This document shows, one piece after another, positions 1 to 11,850 of a stretch of 64,000 nucleotides of DNA. The notes under the pieces are model-generated. The model did not search any database. It was not told where the DNA came from and saw only the letters and a program-made list of their open reading frames with translations. The stretch is from Cordia subcordata (Eukaryota > Streptophyta > Magnoliopsida > Boraginales > Cordiaceae). The translations under genes were made by a program, and so were the position numbers. The stretch covers positions 40,877,501 to 40,941,500 of the forward strand of contig JAPTOF010000001.1 of the NCBI GenBank assembly GCA_028554755.1, written 5' to 3'. Each line of letters opens with the position of its first letter. Within the stretch, counting starts at the first letter, position 1.

Positions 1-3000
1 CCTAATCTAAGAGACAACTACCATTATAAATAAAAAGTTCTAATTATCCAATCATAGCCAACCCCTACTCCTTTATTTCCTTAGTGAACCATTACACTAT
101 AATTGGTTCAAAGAGACCACATTGACAAACATGAATTTAAATTCATCACAGACCTGAATTGTTAATATCCCCATCTTCGGTCAACATTGATTTGAGCCAC
201 CCCTCCACGACACCCATAGAGGGGCCAACAATTGTGATATGACCCATCTTTCTTTGCTTACGCATTTCTGCAAGGTAATGATTGAAGTTGATACTAATAA
301 AAAAACTACACAATATGTAGAAAGCAAGGATCGCAAAGCAAATAGAAATATGAGGCCAAAAACCAACCAACCTGGCTTGTCATACCAATGGACGGAAGCC
401 CCTGGAATTCCCAACGCCCTTCCAATAAGTTGATGAGCCAGAAAGAAACCTGGCTCCCCCTTGAAGCACAAACAACAGGTGTTTCACCACATGTCCCAAG
501 TCACAGTATGCTAATAACTACTTAAGGTACAGCGAATTGGTTATCAGAGGCTTCTAAGAGACAGGTAATACATACAAAGATAATACACAAAAACAAAATT
601 AATTTTCTGAAGCCACGAATAGAAGGCAAAGATGAAATTATAGGGGGCAGTCAATCATGAAAGGTCACAATAACCCTGACAGCCTAATAGAAGCTTTTCA
701 AATGAGTTTACGAGTAATGACGCATAGTGGTCCGTCAGACTCAGTATCACGTCTCCCAAAGGTGAAATCATATCTTGTCATTCTAACGTCTGCCATTTTT
801 GCTACAAGTGAAATGCTGAGCAGTAAAATATTGTCCACCAGAAAAGATAGTATCTTTTCAAGTGTCCTTCCTGTTCCATTATGTTTTGGCACATAAATGA
901 AAGAAGCAGCAGACATGCATCACACACAAAGCCACAATCTTTTGTAACTAGGTATCAAGTGAAGCTGTGAAACACTATTCATACATCTCTTTGAGAAGGA
1001 TGCAGGACTAGCTCAAAGCACAGGTACATGCACAAGAATCATGAATCAAGGAGAGGAATTATAAAGATTAGTCAAAAATAATTACGAAGTGATGAACTTA
1101 AGGATTGTTTACATATAGACTCTTCCCAGAAATGTCAGCTTCACTACAATCTATTGCTCTATACACATGCAGGCGTCCCCATGTAGACAGTCATCAGACA
1201 TATTTAAGCAATTAAGTATCCATCAAAAATTCTAGTATCATAAAGCTAAATATATCCACCAATAATCCAGTAAACAAAGCCTAGTCCACTAGTTTGCAGT
1301 GACAACCACAATGGTGAAACACAATGAAAGAAAAGAAATTAACCTCAGCTTCTCCGAGTAAATTATACATGATGGCTGCAGGTGATTTCATTGATGGATC
1401 ACCCAGTGGAAGACCAACAACAGCACGCAAGTGTTGCTCAAATTGTGAAGTATAGCAAGCCTCGATTGTGTGATGCCCACTATTGTGAGGCCTTGGAGCT
1501 ACTTCATTTAGTAAAATCTGAACCCAAAAAAGAATGATATATAATTCAAGCTTTATAATAAGGAAACATCTCCCTAATTGATAAGCCTAAAGAATTTTAT
1601 TCTCATACAACCTGACCATCTGCTGTCAGAAACAACTCCACTGCAAAAACACCAGCACCATCTAATGAGCTAATGGCCCTGTATGCAACATCAGTTGCGA
1701 GTTTCATAGTCTCCCAAGGCACATTTGCAGGTGACTTAACAATGTGACAAATGTTTTCCCTGTATAAACAATGACAGCCCACATAAATGTGCATAGTTAA
1801 TATACATAGTGGAGAAAGCAGTACAAAGTACATGACAAAAAGTAAACTATTTTATGAAGCTAAGCCATGCCTGTGAATAGTCTCAACAACCGGATAGCAC
1901 AGGATAGAATTGTCTCTTCCTCTTGTCACAATGACAGAAAGCTCCTAAATCAAATAAAAGGAAACTTTCTAAAATATAATCCCTCTCAAATAAACTCTTT
2001 CAGATGAGAAGATAACTTATTATTATCTCAATAGCAGGTGAAACAACATGATTCTTGGCATGATGACAAAGTATTGACAAAAAGGTAACATGTAAGGGAA
2101 GTTCAGCATTGGCAGCAAGGCTCTTCCACCCTTGTGAGGCATTTGTCGGTAAAGACAAGGAGATTAACTTCAACAAATTACATAACTTGTCAATGTAAGG
2201 TTTCACGACTTGTATGTGCTCGCTGTCATGCACCAATCAAAAGAAAGTAATTGCAGTCTCGGAAACTTGCCAGGAAACTGCCTAAATTAAATGTCTGTAT
2301 TCCTTACACTTAAATAATTCTTCAAATCCTTTAATTATTACTTTAATTTAGGCTTATGTTTAGGAATCCATTAAGGACAAGGCTTCAGCAACTCCTATAT
2401 ATTGTAGCCCTTATGAGTATTTTCCATAAATTTTGCAATACTCTTATTCCAGTCCTTTTACAAGGCAAACTATAATAATCACCCTCATAGAGATTATTTC
2501 AAGGGTAAGTATAATATTATTGGAGGCAATCCGCAGAAGAAGATCAAGTTACCCTTTTCTCTTTTCCCTTCTCAATTATAAACCCTAATATTATATTTCT
2601 ATCACATATCTTTAATTCAAAAGCCTTAACCCTATTTCCTAAATTGAAAACCCTAGGTTCTTATCAGAAATGTCAGTGTTACTAAGGACACTAACCTTAA
2701 TAAATGGTGTCCATTTCTCAAAATATAAACCACGACCATATCCTCCGAGAGCTGAAATTACAATGAAATCCAGAAGTTAATATTAACCGGTAAACTCAGT
2801 TAAATCACATTAAGGAAAACCAGACAAATAAAAGGCACATTCACAGAATGGAACTCACAACCAACTTTATACTGACTCATTTTACTTCTAATAGAAACCT
2901 AAAAGATATTGTAACACCTTTAATATTGTGTTACCATATTTCTGCTCAAACATAAAACAAATTCTTTCAAAACAAGCATGCACAGGAGCTGATTGCTAAT

Positions 3001-5773
3001 AAAATCAGCACCATTATATCTTATATGATGTGTACACGAGGCACTACAACTAATTTTCATTCCAAATAAGCATATGCACTAAAGTGAATGTTTCAGCAGA
3101 ACTGAATCCACAGTGAAATAAGAAGATGCAACTTGATATCTAAACAGCTTGACCGTTACAGATATGAAAACTTATTACCATTTACAGCAGAAGAAAGATC
3201 CTCTTCACTTTTAGCAACTGCATTTCCCCGTCCATCATAAGCCAGCCTTCTGCTTTTCACCATTAACGGATAACCAAACGAATCACCTGCTCTTTTAGCA
3301 CTTTCAAGATCATCTATCTGTCTCAGCCGTACGTTATAGTTAAAAGGCCTATTATATTTATCTTTTCCTTTTCTGAATAAGTATGTTAACTATTGTTACT
3401 ATAGGGAAGTTAGAATCAACGAAAATAAGCTAACCTGCATAAATTTAGGAAGTGGAATTGCATGCCGAGAAAAATGCACTTTCTGAAGGTATTTATCCTG
3501 TTGGAAAAAATAATTAAATTATAAAATTATATAAGCAAGAGCAACAACTGAGAACTTCCGGATACCTAAAGATTGGAAGTACACCATCATAATTTCCTAT
3601 TCACGATGACAATTCAGAGAGACTTAAGTAAAACAAATCATTAGCAATCAATTGAATTAATTCCAAAATTTGACAATGGTAAATGATAATTTTATAATTG
3701 AAGTTAAAAAACATACAGTTTAGACAGGCCACTATGTGATTCCAATCTAGGGCTCAAGGTCACTACTCACTTGGTTGTTCAGACTCCATTAACAGAAAGC
3801 AGCAAATTTCACACTGAAACACACAACTCTTAGTTAACCTTAACTGACTTCATCATCTGCTATTTCTACACAAAGCAAAATTTCCCTTTATTTTATCCAG
3901 CTAAGCAACCAGGCTAATGTTCATTGTTATATCCAACTAGAGAACTAACAATATCCACTTGTATATTACTTCTAAGTAGAAGGAGAGTGTCTCCAATATC
4001 TTTACACCATATAGGTTTTCTGTTTGTTGTATAACTTGTATTTAACCTTTTTCTCACTGCATCACAAGGACACGATTCACTTAGACTTTTTATTAGTCAA
4101 CTATCCAATAGTCAAAGAAATAAAAAGTAGAGCATACATTTTCAAAGAAAATAAGAATTAAATCTAAACACATACAGTGACAATCAAGTAACAGAACCCA
4201 GAAACATTGAGTACCAATGACACAAACAATTTATGTCCAGGAATCAAGTAGAGGTCCAGATAGAAGGACCATTGACCTCAGATACTTTACTCAGCTAAAA
4301 TTTATAAAGCTGTGAAAGTGTCACTGGAACTTAATATTCTGTATACAGTTAGATGATCAAACATCCTTTTCTCCTGTGGAACGGACAATACCCAGAAGGT
4401 GGTATAGGCAAAGTTGCAACCAAATTCATAAGAAAACATGTTGTACGCAAAGACAAAGCCAAACTCATAGGAGAAGAAAATAAACCTGGATAATCCGGAT
4501 TGTAGACGCTTTAGGTTGACAATCCACCCCTTGTTGTTCAAGTTTTTCGAGTGTGGCAGCATTAACATGCTCAATTTCAATGGTTAATACTCCACACCTA
4601 ACTACCCAAATTCAAGGCATCTTGTAAAATGTCATCACAAGAGACGAACATTGTTTTCTCACATTCACAAGAACATTTTTTTATAAAAAAGGTTAGACAG
4701 CATAGATGCTACTTAAGTAATCACCTTTTCGCAAATTCTTCAACTGTGGCACTATCATCATAGCTTCCTACCATATGACTATGTGCAATTGCACTTGCTG
4801 GACAATTCTCCATTGGATCCAAAACAATCACTTTGATTGCCATTTCAGATGCTGCTTCACAAAGCATACGCCCCAATTGGCCTCCTCCTAGTACACCCAC
4901 AACAGTCTCCGAAAGTCCATGGATTGATTTACTACTGCTCCAAAACAAACAATTTGTATCAAAAGATCCTAAGCCCCTCAATTTTAGTAAAAAGACAATG
5001 TGACAGAAATGCAACATTGCAATATGAGAACATCAACCTATTTAACAACCTACGATTCGAACTACAATATCTATTAACTGTTGCAAATTGCCTAAAGAAA
5101 GGTTATTGTAAGTCCTTACCACTAAATTCATTTTTGTCTTGGTGAATACATGGGCAAAGATGATGAAGAAATACACAGCCCTTCAAATAAATTAACATAT
5201 GAAAGCTTAAACGATAACTAAAACTGATATCGAAGCAAATCATAAAAATCCTTCCTTTCAGAGCATAGGGCATAAGCCTAGAAGCATAAGCAATCAAATA
5301 GGAACCAAAAAATCCCACCTTCAAAAAGGTATAAATTTCCAACCGTTGAAGTTCTTCAAACCACTAAAAGTTACAGACCCATCATTACAATGCCAAAAAA
5401 GAAGGTATAATAAACTTCAACCTCTAAATAATCTCATCTTAAAGAGCAAAAAGATAAAGGCATAATTATAATATGAAAAGTTGGAGGGAAAGAAAGACAA
5501 AAAGACAAGATACTACCTTTCTGGAACATCCATGGTAGCTTTGCAGCATAAAATAAGAGGAAAGTGTTGTTTTTGTTGTTGCTGCTGCTTCAGTGATGAA
5601 AAAGAAGAAGAAGAGACGAAGGTTTGGATAATGGGGGTAGCAAATAGATAGTGTTGTTTCTGAGGGTTGAAAACAAAAGCAAAGGATTTTGGTTGAGGAA
5701 AATTTTTAAGGTTCACTGCTGTTGCTGGAGACCGCAGCATCCTTTCTCTCCTCGTTTGTTTGTTTGTCTGCAA
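1..5773 (-). CDS. Phosphoribosylaminoimidazole carboxylase, plastid-targeted PurK-PurE fusion (5' part, runs off the left edge)
   Basis: This enzyme carboxylates aminoimidazole ribonucleotide to CAIR in plastid purine synthesis. Eleven exons can be joined in phase: 5517-5773, 4725-4934, 4486-4597, 3435-3497, 3179-3317, 2696-2751, 1871-1944, 1612-1759, 1344-1517, 372-459 and 154-267. Exon 1 gives a Ser/Gln-rich transit peptide; an internal Met at codon 12 (MLRSP) is another possible start. Exon 2 carries the PurK nucleotide-binding loop [13 protein letters not shown]. Later exons give ATP-grasp segments such as [29 protein letters not shown] and [13 protein letters not shown], then [17 protein letters not shown]. 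The last visible exon has [14 protein letters not shown], just before the expected PurE domain, which lies outside the window; 1-153 is intron. No frame break is seen. The intron after 1871 has a GC donor. Upstream, in the same orientation, lies a copy of the ALY promoter and first exon. Confidence 0.93.
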
Positions 5774-5999
5774 AATTTAAACCATAAACTGTTGAATCAA
5801 ATTATTAAGTCATAACCTGTTGAATCAAATGTTGATTGTCTGTACTTACAGGCTTCGTGCTATCTGGGGAGTATAAAAAAGCAGTATGGGTTTCACTTTC
5901 TTTTTTCAATTTAATATCAGAATACTTTCTTTTTTCAATTTAATGTCAGAATGAGTTTTTTCCCTTCCAATTGTTTAGATTCTGTGTGCCCAACTTTTA
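5774..5999. other. AIR carboxylase upstream region
   Basis: AT-rich DNA between the start codon of the carboxylase gene and the edge of the inverted duplication. It presumably holds the native 5' UTR and promoter on the minus strand. I see no convincing TATA box or coding sequence. Confidence 0.4.
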
Positions 6000-6200
6000 G
6001 ACACTTAAAAGTGCTTTATATTAGTTTAGAAAACAAAGCTGCCCTATTTGGCAAATTGCTTTTACATGAAAAAAGAAAAAAGTATATTTAAAAAAAAAAA
6101 CACGAAAGGAAGATCAAGAATTCAAGATGACTCCGTCTACTCATCTACAAGTTAATTTATTTTCAAATTTATTAAAAAAAAATAGATACAAAAAAGCCTT
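6000..6200 (-). repeat. Inverted copy (block B) of 13795-13990
   Basis: Read on the minus strand, this block matches 13795-13990 with few changes. Shared landmarks include GCAATTTGCCAAA, GGGCAGCTTT and TCTTGATCTTCCTTTCGTG. It lies directly beside block A', but the order of the two blocks is swapped relative to the right-hand copy, so this is not a simple inverted repeat. Confidence 0.85.
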
Positions 6201-6204
6201 TTTT

Positions 6205-7035
6205 AAAAACTGGAAATCTATGAGCGTTCACAAAAATCACAACAGATTTACAATTACAAAAACTACAGCCAATAATTTGAAGTACTCCACAAAACAATTG
6301 AAGAGTTAAACAAAACAACTAAATAAAAATTGGAGATTTATGCAGTAAACTAAAGAAATAAAATCATCAGCTTTATGATTACAAAAATTATAGCTAACAA
6401 ACAAAGATACCAAGCAAAAAGTCCAAAATTAGAGCAAAAATAAATTTAAGAAATAATTAGAATTCGAGATTTATGAGCTTAACTACAGAACTCCAATCAA
6501 AAGGTCTACAATTATAAAAAAGTATAGCAAAAAAATCCAAAATACGCCACAGACTATCATGCAAAAAAAAAATTTCAAAACTAAAGCAAATAGTTTGAAA
6601 CGTCGCTGATCGAACAAACTTCACAAATGAAACAAAAACCTCGGGTGCTCCAAAGAAAAATAGAAAAGTCGCAGAAACCCCTAGCCAATTCAAATATTTG
6701 AATATAAATCGGTAAAAAAATAATTAAATATAACAAATTTACCAAGAAAATCGAAGTTGTTGAAGAGAGCATTTGGAGACGAGGTGCTTGTACTGAAGCG
6801 TACGGCCGGTTGCAGAGGAACGGAGATGGTGACGAGAGCAGAGTAGTTTTGTTTCGTTGAGAGAATAAAGAGTGTGTATGTGTGTGTGCGCGCGCGTGCG
6901 TCAGTGAGAGAGAGAGAGGTATAATGTATAACCGCGAAACTCTTATGTATTTGTATTTCTTAGCGTGTGTTTTTTCCAAAAATTGAATTATTTAAACACT
7001 TACTATTTTAAAAAATAAAAGTAGAAAAAGATGAA
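6205..7035 (-). repeat. Inverted copy (block A') of the ALY promoter, exon 1 and proximal intron 1
   Basis: The minus strand matches 14060-14935 almost throughout: the AT-rich upstream part, the CT/CG/CA microsatellite, the CAACCGGCCGTACGCTTCAG segment of exon 1, the splice donor (near 6740) and the first units of the intron-1 tandem repeats. Homology stops where the right copy enters a long (TA)n tract at 14937. The copy could act as a second promoter and noncoding first exon pointing at the AIR carboxylase gene, which is an inference. Confidence 0.9.
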
Positions 7036-7330
7036 ATACAAATATATCTTCTAAAATTTGATTGTTTGTTAATTTTTATTACTAGTCATGTATTAAAGTT
7101 TATAGTTTTGTATGGGAATTATAAAATAAAAAGAGGATAGCATTATTCTAAGTGTATTACTCTTAGACATTATATAGTTAAAAGTAATATAAAATATATT
7201 TTAAAATATTTTATAAAAATATATATAAAAAGTCAAGTATTCCATTTTTAAAAGTAATTTTATTTTAACCTCAAAGTTATAGATATACAATTGTATTAAA
7301 ATATCCCTTTAGTTATTCATGAGCAATTGA
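7036..7330. other. AT-rich DNA, nothing recognised
   Basis: Very AT-rich sequence between the duplicated ALY block and the first recognisable pararetroviral sequence. No open frame or terminal repeat is evident. It may be degraded viral sequence. Confidence 0.4.
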
Positions 7331-7359
7331 TAAAAATTTTAATCTAATCCAAAAGAAAT

Positions 7360-8380
7360 CTTCTCAAATCAATTTCCTTAAAGAAGATCTAGAGTTTAAA
7401 AGAATTGAAAAAACAAATTAATAATCCTGAATTTCAACAGAAAGTTCAACACTTTCAAAACAAATTAATAACAAAAGTCTGTCACTCTAATCCAACAGCC
7501 TATTAGCAAAGAAAAAGACACAAAGTTTCTCTACCTTCTACAAAAAAAATTTCCGAAACTATGATCCCTACCAAATCTAGACCTATCCAAATGAATGAAC
7601 AACTTATTGAACTCGGCAAATAATATATTGATGATTATTTACAAAAAAGACTTATTAGGCATAGTAAAAGTCCTTGGAGTTGCTCTGCATTTTTTTGTTA
7701 ATAATGCCACTGAAATTGAACGAGGAGCTCCACGAATGATAATCAATTACAAACCCCTCAACAAAGCTTTGTAATGGATCAAATATCCTCTTCCAAACAA
7801 ACGTGACCTCCTTAAAAGACTTGTGCATGCCAAAATTTTTTCTAAATTTGATATGAAATCTGGATACTATCAAATTAAGATAAAAGAAGAAGATAAATAT
7901 AAAACTGCATTTAATGTCCCCTTTGGCCAATATGAATGGACTGTAATGCCATTTGGTCTAAAAAATGCTCCGTCTGAATTTCAAAAAATTATGAATGACA
8001 TTTTCCTTCCTTTTTCAAAATTTTTTATTGTTTATATTGACGATGTTTTGATTTTCTCTACATCAATTTATCAACATTAGAAACATTTGTATACTTTCGT
8101 AAATGTTGTCAAAGAAAATGGACTTGTTATTTTTGCACCAAAAATAGTTTTGTTCAAAACGCAAATTAGGTTTTTAGGTCATAATATTGCTTGCGGAATA
8201 ATCAAACCAATTGATAGGACTATAGAATTTGCATCAAAATTCCTGATGAAATTAGGGGAAAAAAAGCAGTTACAAAGATTTTTAGGATGTCCCAATTATA
8301 TTTCCCCTGTTCCCCAACACTTAGATAGTCGCATGCTAAGTCCCTATTGTTGCCAGAGACAAGCGTTATGTTAGGGCAGT
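7360..8380 (+). pseudogene. Pararetroviral reverse transcriptase fragment
   Basis: The frame shows the RT palm-finger region: KFDMKSGYYQIKIKEEDK, then VMPFGLKNAPSEFQ and the catalytic YIDDVLIFS motif near 8035-8060. After a stop at about 8078 a thumb/connection-like segment follows (VKENGLVIF, IRFLGHNI). Upstream, RPIQMNEQLIELGK and the INYKPLNK motif are still readable but carry in-frame stops. The protease that normally precedes RT was not recognised. RT copies pregenomic RNA to DNA in virions. The copy is non-functional because of several stops and the missing flanking modules. Confidence 0.88.
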
Positions 8381-8421
8381 AACTTCGTTGACCGTGGTTT
8401 CAGGAATAATGTTTAGTTAAT

Positions 8422-9150
8422 ATGTCTAGGTTATTTAGAACAAACTCAAATAGAAGCATGGCATCTGCATCCTTAAGATTAGATCCACAGCAAATAGTAA
8501 ATAAACAAAAACAAAAATTCTCATATATAGATCAAAAGCTTTCAGATTGGCAATTCCCTAGAGAAGATTCAAACGAGGTCTATGTTACAAATACTTTTGA
8601 TTTTGTAACTAGTTATTCAATTAAGACTGTAGAACAAACTCTTTCAATTTCAAAACCTGTTCAAAGTATTCAATTGTTGTCAGATAAAGCAATTCAAAAC
8701 CATAGGCAAAAATATTCATATATACATTTCGGTTTAGTTCAAGTCGGTGTCAAACCTTTAACCAGAGATGGTCTTAAATCTTCTGTTTTAATTGCACTTA
8801 GAGCTGCTACACATCACAAATTTATTGATTATTTACTTGGTATCATTGCTTCAAGCTTGTCAAAAGGTCCTATTTATTTTAATTGTTTTCCAAACTTTTA
8901 TGTGGCCTTACAAGATCCAGGTGTTAACAAAACTTTAACATTGAATCTTCAAACCTCAGGATTTGACATGGATCCTGATAATATTGCCATAGCAATAATA
9001 TATAGAAACGGCTCAAGCAGCGGAGTAGTAGATAAACGAAAACATTGTAATAGATATAAATCAAAGTATATTCATAAAAAACCAATAAAATTGAAACTAA
9101 CTTTAAATTTGAATGTGTACCTTAAATTTGATGGCGCAGCAATATGTTGA
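8422..9150 (+). CDS. Pararetroviral movement protein (30K-like) fragment with an open 242-codon frame
   Basis: An unbroken frame starts at ATG 8422. Its central part looks like the 30K-superfamily movement core of caulimovirids: IHFGLVQVGVKPLTRDGL, then HHKFIDYLLGIIASSL, FNCFPNFYVAL, and ending near DPDNIAIAIIYRN. Such proteins widen plasmodesmata for cell-to-cell spread. Codons after about 9010 read into the inverted intergenic arm, so the C-terminal about 45 residues are not viral protein. In a genome the movement domain lies at the start of the polyprotein; here it follows the RT fragment by about 40 bp, so it has been relocated. There is no evidence of expression. Confidence 0.75.
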   Translation: MSRLFRTNSNRSMASASLRLDPQQIVNKQKQKFSYIDQKLSDWQFPREDSNEVYVTNTFDFVTSYSIKTVEQTLSISKPVQSIQLLSDKAIQNHRQKYSYIHFGLVQVGVKPLTRDGLKSSVLIALRAATHHKFIDYLLGIIASSLSKGPIYFNCFPNFYVALQDPGVNKTLTLNLQTSGFDMDPDNIAIAIIYRNGSSSGVVDKRKHCNRYKSKYIHKKPIKLKLTLNLNVYLKFDGAAIC

Positions 9151-10075
9151 ACACAGAGATTTGAAGGAAAACAGTAATTTTATTGATAGAAGATTATTAC
9201 AAAGGGAGAATACAAAGGAGCAAGATTTCTACAAATGAAAAAAACACACAAAAATGAACACCCAACTAATACAACTTGCAACCTTTTATAGGCCTAGATA
9301 TTACAAAGAGAAAAAAAATAAATAATTACAATCATTGCTTTTGAAAAAGCAAAAGAAAAGTTGATAATTATTGAATCACGCGGACAACTTTATCTACTTT
9401 TGAGGAGCACGTGGGATTCTCAAGCCGAAAGTAGTTTGTCGTTGTTTGAAAGTGGCGAAGTCACGGGCCTGGGACTGTTCACCTTTTGAAAAGCAAATTT
9501 GGACTATACTCATGACCGCTTTCACTATTGACGTCATGGGCGTAATTGTTTTGGACTGTCTTTAAGTAATCGAATGCTGACGTGTCGATTCCGAAACAGT
9601 CATCTTCGTTTTGGTTTAGGTCTTGAGACAAACTTTGAGAAGTTTGAGAAAGATCTTCTTCTTCATCTTCATCTTCATCATTTCCGAACTCTTTGAGATA
9701 ATGTCTGAGAAGCTTTTTGTACGTCTTTGAGTCTTGAGCAGATGCAAATTGGGCTTGAAGTTGTGCCTTCTTTGCCAGGAATTAGGTCTGAACTTTTGAC
9801 ACAATTGAGGTTGCCTCTGGATGATCTGAAAACCATCCTTGCAGTTCTGCTTTTGTGAATTTGGAGTAGTTGAATCCATCCCACCACTTTATGCTAATAT
9901 TCCTCGCTAAATATGATGGTGCCTTGAGCGCTGCAGGTTTGATTTCCAAATCCCATGAAAGAATCCATGAGATATTGAACTGAGCACAGAAAACAAAAAG
10001 AGGATTGAAATATTGCCATTTTGAATGAGTTTAATATGACAATGTTCAATCCTTATAAAAATTTGCGTCTTTTTT
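9012..10075 (-). repeat. Left arm of a 1.1-kb inverted repeat inside the pararetrovirus (ORF2 end, promoter, leader)
   Basis: On the minus strand this arm reads from the end of the ORF2-like region (10075) through a promoter TATA box (complement of 9284-9290) and a polyadenylation signal to a leader that ends against the movement-protein fragment near 9012. It pairs with 11640-12738 and holds a single copy of a 63-bp segment that is tandemly doubled in the right arm. Confidence 0.88.
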
Positions 10076-10345
10076 AACAGCAGAAAGAATACTTTGTTGG
10101 TCTATTTCAGAGAAGTAATTATCCCACCATCCTTTAAGGACACCAGTAAATCCAGCCACAAGCATTTTAACAACTTGCCTGTCAATTTTGTTGTGAAGTC
10201 TAAAGACGTTTGAGGCCATTGTCATTTCATGAAGGAGATTAAGAATTTCATAATCAGATTTGCCATCTATGTTCCATTCATAGAGGGAGCCATCAGAATA
10301 ATGGCTTTAAGAGAAGTTTGAGTTTTGTCCCGACCTTACCCAATT
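10070..10345 (-). pseudogene. Coat-protein/gag-like fragment of the pararetrovirus
   Basis: The minus strand encodes a segment resembling the capsid region of caulimovirids: EWNIDGKSDYEILNLLHEM, then MLVAGFTGVLKGWWDNYF. The last motif is typical of this family's coat-protein region. It is short, lacks a visible zinc knuckle and runs directly into the inverted arm. The orientation is opposite to the RT, movement and RNase H pieces. Confidence 0.7.
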
Positions 10346-10439
10346 AGCAAAACCTCTTTATCAAAGATTGTCAAAAATACCTTCACCTTAGACAGATCAA
10401 CATACCCAAATTGTCTGACAACTTAAAGACCAAGTCCGA

Positions 10440-10930
10440 TCTTTACCTTGCTTAGGACTCCCTGACCCAAACACCCTTAAAATTGTTGAAATCGACGCCA
10501 CTTAAATAGGTTACGGTGGAATTCTCAAGCAAACTCCTGGCCTAAAACAACCTGAGCAAATTATCCGATTCACTTCTGGTTTTTGGTCCAAAACTAAGCA
10601 GAATTATAGTACTTTAAAAAAAGAAAATTTATCTATAGTGCTATGTATCACAAAATTTCAAGACGATCTTTTAAATGAAAATTTTCTTTTACGAATTGAT
10701 TGCAAAGTTGCAAAAGGCGTTTTACAAAAAGATGTTAAAAATCTGGCTTCAAAACAAATTTTTGCAAGATGGCAAACTCTCCTTTCTATTTTCGACTTTG
10801 ATATTGAATTTATAAAAGGAGATACTAACTCTCTTCCAGACTTCCTCACTAGAGAATTTTTGCAGAACAAGAGAGAAAAAGAAGGATTGAATCGTGCCAT
10901 CCAACCAGTTGTTCTGATTCCAAACCAAAT
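10440..10930 (+). pseudogene. Pararetroviral RNase H fragment
   Basis: The plus-strand frame contains a catalytic-site-like VEIDAT (followed by an in-frame stop), then IGYGGILKQ, YSTLKKENL, FLLRIDCK and ARWQTLLSIFDFDIEFIKGD, ending with SLPDFLTREFL. These are the RNase H1-fold signatures at the end of the caulimovirid polyprotein. It normally follows RT directly; here about 2 kb of rearranged sequence separates them. It is inactivated by stops. Confidence 0.82.
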
Positions 10931-10939
10931 ACCAAGAGT

Positions 10940-11850
10940 TCATATGCTCAAGGAACATTGTCCTCTCTTTCTCAAACTTCCCAAACCCCCCAAAGCAACA
11001 TGACCAGTTTAGGAAAAGTTCATCAAATTACCAATACCCCCACAAACTCTCCCGTTTCTTTGTCAAATATCTTTTCCTTTCTTCAAACTTACTCTCTCTT
11101 AAAATCCTCAGTCATCCCAAAAATCCTCGTCACTGCCCAAGAGTCAATACATTCTCAAAACTTCTTTTAATTTGTTTTGGATTGAACCAAAATACTCCCA
11201 CACCAAAGACCCTTGGTTTCTTATCAAAGAATTCTTTTTCCCCCATTGTCATCAAACCTTTGATAACCTCAAGTCTCAAAAGTTTTATGAGTTTATCCTT
11301 GTAGATACCGATTCTATAGAGATTGCTCATAACAAAAATTCTAATGGTCAAATTGCCTACTCAAAGATCCGCATCAAGAAAGTCCTTTCTCCCTATGACT
11401 GGAAAGCCCCCCTTTCTCAGTCCGAACCCTTTTCTCAAAAATTTACCCCTTCTGGTTTCAATTACTTTGAGTATAAACAAGCCTGGAATGTCATTTTCCT
11501 TTTTCAAAACAAATCGCATCAACATTCTTGGTTTCTTTTCTTTTGTAAGCAATTCAAACTTGAAGATACTCCACTTTCGTTTCATGATTGGTGGAATCTT
11601 TTCGGTCCAACGACTCAAATTTTTCCTGAAGTTATTTCAAATTTTTATAAGGATTGGATATTGTCATATCAAACTCCTTCAAAATGGAAATATTTTGATC
11701 CTTTTTTTTGTTTTATGTGCTCATGGATTCTTTCATGGGATTTGCAAATCAAACCGACAGCACTCAAGACACCACCATATTTAAGAGGAATATTAGCATA
11801 AAGTGGTGGGATGGATTCAACTGCTCCAAATTCACAAAAGCAGAACTGCA
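10940..11850 (+). pseudogene. ORF2-like region downstream of RNase H in the pararetrovirus
   Basis: After RNase H a second coding region is readable, best from about 11172 to 11801 (one open frame of 209 codons). It is rich in aromatic residues: DPWFLIKEFFFPHCHQTF, SPYDWKAPLSQSEPF, FNYFEYKQAWNVIFLF, then a WDLQIKP segment and KWWDGF across a stop. Florendovirus and petuvirus relatives have an extra region of unknown function here, which is the basis for the name. The function is unknown. The 3' part, from about 11640, is duplicated in inverted form in the left arm. Confidence 0.55.

Noticed and set aside
6581..6979. 132-codon minus-strand frame and its partner at 14151-14564
   Set aside because: These are reading frames across the ALY promoter, noncoding exon 1 and intron 1; their sequence follows microsatellites and the two copies do not preserve a protein.
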